A DNA stretch of 51,477 nucleotides, taken from positions 1 through 51,477 of the forward strand of contig JAPKMO010000019.1 of the NCBI GenBank assembly GCA_026645945.1, written 5' to 3'. Positions 49,518 to 51,477 of this stretch are shown one piece after another. Within the stretch, counting starts at the first letter, position 1, and each line of letters opens with the position of its first letter. The translations under genes were made by a program, and so were the position numbers. The notes beneath the pieces were generated by a model. That model was not told the DNA's origin. It saw nothing but the letters and a program-made list of their open reading frames with translations, and ran no database searches. Source of the DNA: Anaerolineae bacterium (GTDB taxonomy: Bacteria; Chloroflexota; Anaerolineae; Aggregatilineales; Phototrophicaceae).

Positions 49518-51413
49518 ATGGGCAGAATCATTGGCATTGACCTGGGAACGACTAACTCGGTTTGCGCTGTCATGGAAGGCGGCCAGCCGGTTGTGATTCC
49601 TTCCGCTGAGGGTGGTAATCTTGTCCCATCAGTAGTGGCGATTAATCCCAAAACCGGCGAGCGGCTGGTGGGTAAGGTGGCGCGGAATCAGGCGGTTATC
49701 AATCCCGAAAACACCATCTTCTCCGTCAAGCGTTTTATGGGGCGCAAATTCAGCGACCCTCAGGTGCAGGAAACACTCAAGCGCGTGCCTTATAAAGTGA
49801 GCGCCGCGCCTAACGGCGACATTCGCGTTCATATGGGTGGTAAGGAATACAGCCCGCCAGAAATTTCGGCTATGATTCTGCAAAAAATCAAGACCGATGC
49901 AGAAGCCTACCTGGGCGAACCGGTTGATCGTGCCGTCATCACCGTGCCGGCTTACTTCAACGACGCGCAGCGCAACGCCACTAAAGATGCCGGGCGCATC
50001 GCCGGCCTGGAAGTGCTGCGAATCATCAACGAGCCGACCGCCTCCAGCCTGGCCTACGGATTGGGCGAGAAAAAGAGCGAAGTGATCGCCGTTTATGACT
50101 TGGGCGGCGGCACATTCGATATTTCCATCCTGGAGGTTGGCGACGGCGTGTTTGAAGTCCGCAGTACCAACGGCGATACTTACCTGGGCGGCGATAACTT
50201 CGACGAAGTGATTATTGACTGGGTGGCTACCGAGTTCAAGAAAGACAGCGGCATTGATCTGCGCCAAGACAGGCAGGCGCTTCAACGCCTGAAGGAAGCC
50301 GCCGAGAAGGCCAAAATCGAACTGTCGACCACGCTCTCGACTGAAATCAACCTGCCGTTCATCACAGCGGACGCCAGCGGGCCGAAACACCTGAATATGT
50401 CTCTGAGCCGTGCCAAGCTGGAGAGCATGGTTGAACATCTAATCAAACGTTCCATTGGCCCATGCGATCAGGCGCTTAAGGATGCCGGTATTTCCGCCGG
50501 CGAGGTGAACTCGATTATCCTGGTGGGCGGTATGACTCGTATGCCCGCCGTACAGGAAGCTGTTCGCAAGTTCTTCGGCAAAGAACCTTATAAGGGCGTC
50601 AACCCGGATGAAGTAGTGGCGCTGGGCGCGGCCATCCAGGCCGGCGTGCTGGGCGGTGATGTGAAGGATATTCTGCTGCTGGACGTGACCCCGCTGACCT
50701 TAAGTGTCGAGACGTTGGGCGGTGTGGCGACCCCGATGATTCAGCGCAACACCACCATCCCGACTAAAAAGAGTCAGGTGTACTCCACCGCTGCCGACGG
50801 GCAGACGCAGGTGGAAATTCATGTGGTGCAGGGCGAGCGCCCGATGGCTGCCGATAATAAATCGCTGGGCCGTTTCATCCTGGACGGCATTCCCCCCGCG
50901 CCGCGCGGCGTGCCGCAGATCGAAGTGACCTTCGACATTGATGCGAACGGCATCCTCAATGTTAGCGCCCAGGACAAAGCCACCGGGCGGCAGCAGAAGA
51001 TCACCATCACCGCCAGCAGCGGCCTGTCGGAGGATGAGATCGAGCGGATGGTAAAGGAAGCCGAAAAATACGCCTCGGCGGACAGCAAACGTAAAGAGGC
51101 TGCCGAAGCGAGAAACCAGGCCGACAGCGCCATCTTCGCTGCCGAAAAAGTGCTGCGCGATTTCGCCGACCGCCTGCCGGATGACGCCAAACGGCAGACG
51201 CAGGAAAAAATTGATGCCGTGCGTAAGGCGCTGGAAGGCGATGATGTCAGCCGCATTCGCGCCGCGACCGACGCGCTTAACCAGCAGGTGCAAACGCTGG
51301 GCGGCAGCATGTACCAGCAGCCGGATGCCGCCGCAGCCGGCGCTCATGCCGACGGCCAGGGGCAGAAGGGCCCGGAAGAAGACGTAGTAGACGCCGACTT
51401 CACCGAGGCATAA
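49518..51413 (+). CDS. dnaK: Molecular chaperone DnaK (Hsp70)
   Basis: ATP-driven chaperone working with GrpE and DnaJ; dnaJ is expected beyond the window edge. 631 residues. ATPase domain: [56 protein letters not shown] and [16 protein letters not shown]; linker [14 protein letters not shown]; substrate-binding domain with [20 protein letters not shown] and a helical lid ending with the acidic EEDVVDADF tail. AGGAG precedes the ATG by 12-13 nt. The 65-bp gap to grpE holds a CATGT-N5-ACATG dyad (49475-49489) but no CIRCE. Confidence 0.97.
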   Translation: MGRIIGIDLGTTNSVCAVMEGGQPVVIPSAEGGNLVPSVVAINPKTGERLVGKVARNQAVINPENTIFSVKRFMGRKFSDPQVQETLKRVPYKVSAAPNGDIRVHMGGKEYSPPEISAMILQKIKTDAEAYLGEPVDRAVITVPAYFNDAQRNATKDAGRIAGLEVLRIINEPTASSLAYGLGEKKSEVIAVYDLGGGTFDISILEVGDGVFEVRSTNGDTYLGGDNFDEVIIDWVATEFKKDSGIDLRQDRQALQRLKEAAEKAKIELSTTLSTEINLPFITADASGPKHLNMSLSRAKLESMVEHLIKRSIGPCDQALKDAGISAGEVNSIILVGGMTRMPAVQEAVRKFFGKEPYKGVNPDEVVALGAAIQAGVLGGDVKDILLLDVTPLTLSVETLGGVATPMIQRNTTIPTKKSQVYSTAADGQTQVEIHVVQGERPMAADNKSLGRFILDGIPPAPRGVPQIEVTFDIDANGILNVSAQDKATGRQQKITITASSGLSEDEIERMVKEAEKYASADSKRKEAAEARNQADSAIFAAEKVLRDFADRLPDDAKRQTQEKIDAVRKALEGDDVSRIRAATDALNQQVQTLGGSMYQQPDAAAAGAHADGQGQKGPEEDVVDADFTEA

Positions 51414-51448
51414 AAACCGCCTGCTGCCGCGCATATCATACCAACAAG

Positions 51449-51471
51449 GGGACACGGCATCACCGTGTCCC
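51449..51471 (+). terminator. Probable terminator hairpin after dnaK
   Basis: Stem GGGACACGG/CCGTGTCCC with a 5-nt loop, 35 bp past the dnaK stop. The window ends 6 bp later, so a T-run cannot be confirmed. Confidence 0.5.
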
Positions 51472-51477
51472 TGATTG

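Overview
The window reads as a G+C-rich bacterial chromosome segment, most probably from a Chloroflexota (Anaerolineae-like) organism. This is inference from gene content: hrcA-grpE-dnaK order, very large multi-GAF sensor kinases, a CpXC protein, secreted proteins with Pro/Thr linkers (LysM, SH3b, CARDB, pre-peptidase C-terminal and SdrD-B-like modules) and a lipoprotein. There are no rRNA genes, CRISPR array, prophage or intact mobile element. One tRNA-Val(TAC), a decayed IS3-family remnant and three copies of a small two-hairpin repeat are present.

Layout. 1-8.5 kb: mutS (minus) diverges from a ROK sugar kinase, then a soluble GAF-PAS histidine kinase, a CpXC zinc protein and a secreted glycoside-hydrolase-like protein. 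8.5-13.3 kb (minus): OmpR-type response regulator, then a tightly packed run of methyltransferase, two-TM protein, secreted PPC protein and nucleotidyltransferase-like protein. 13.4-15.4 kb: tRNA-Val and a secreted 5'-nucleotidase. 15.5-25.8 kb (minus): argS-dcd, polA, a 976-residue signalling-like protein, a lipoprotein and a V4R-domain protein. 26-28.5 kb: orphan ABC ATPase, HEAT-repeat protein, M20 peptidase. 28.6-33.1 kb: Cys-rich small protein, two membrane-anchored SdrD-B/LysM proteins, rdgB, a HEAT-repeat membrane protein. 33.3-41.9 kb: metabolic accessory genes (amine oxidase-like flavoprotein, two tandem four-helix haem-oxidase-like proteins, saccharopine/lysine dehydrogenase-like enzyme, berberine-bridge-type flavoprotein, MarR regulator with a CatE-like dioxygenase, BNR protein with MoaD-like protein). 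42-51.4 kb: IS3 remnant, a 1412-residue membrane sensor kinase, trxA, and hrcA-grpE-dnaK.

The most unusual item is the 976-residue protein at 20759-23689. It has a degenerate CheY receiver at the N-terminus, about 600 residues of acidic/proline-rich linker with repeated TR(I/T/V)(F/L) motifs, a roadblock-like candidate domain, and a C-terminal domain that follows the IS200/IS605 (Y1, HUH) transposase fold residue by residue but has lost both HUH histidines and the catalytic tyrosine. This looks like a domesticated, catalytically dead transposase fold reused in signalling.

Several regulatory signals are clear: a perfect TGCTAA-N3-TTAGCA palindrome at the marR start site, an exact TTGACA-N16-TATAAT promoter with a hairpin at its start site ahead of the LysM gene, a GAAC-N4-GTTC (Gram-positive LexA-type) site between -35 and -10 of the BNR-moaD operon, extended -10 elements of the form TGnTA(A/C)AAT, two genes whose -10 spacing implies leaderless mRNAs, and several strong intrinsic terminators. 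Function calls rest on motifs read by eye; no database search was run.
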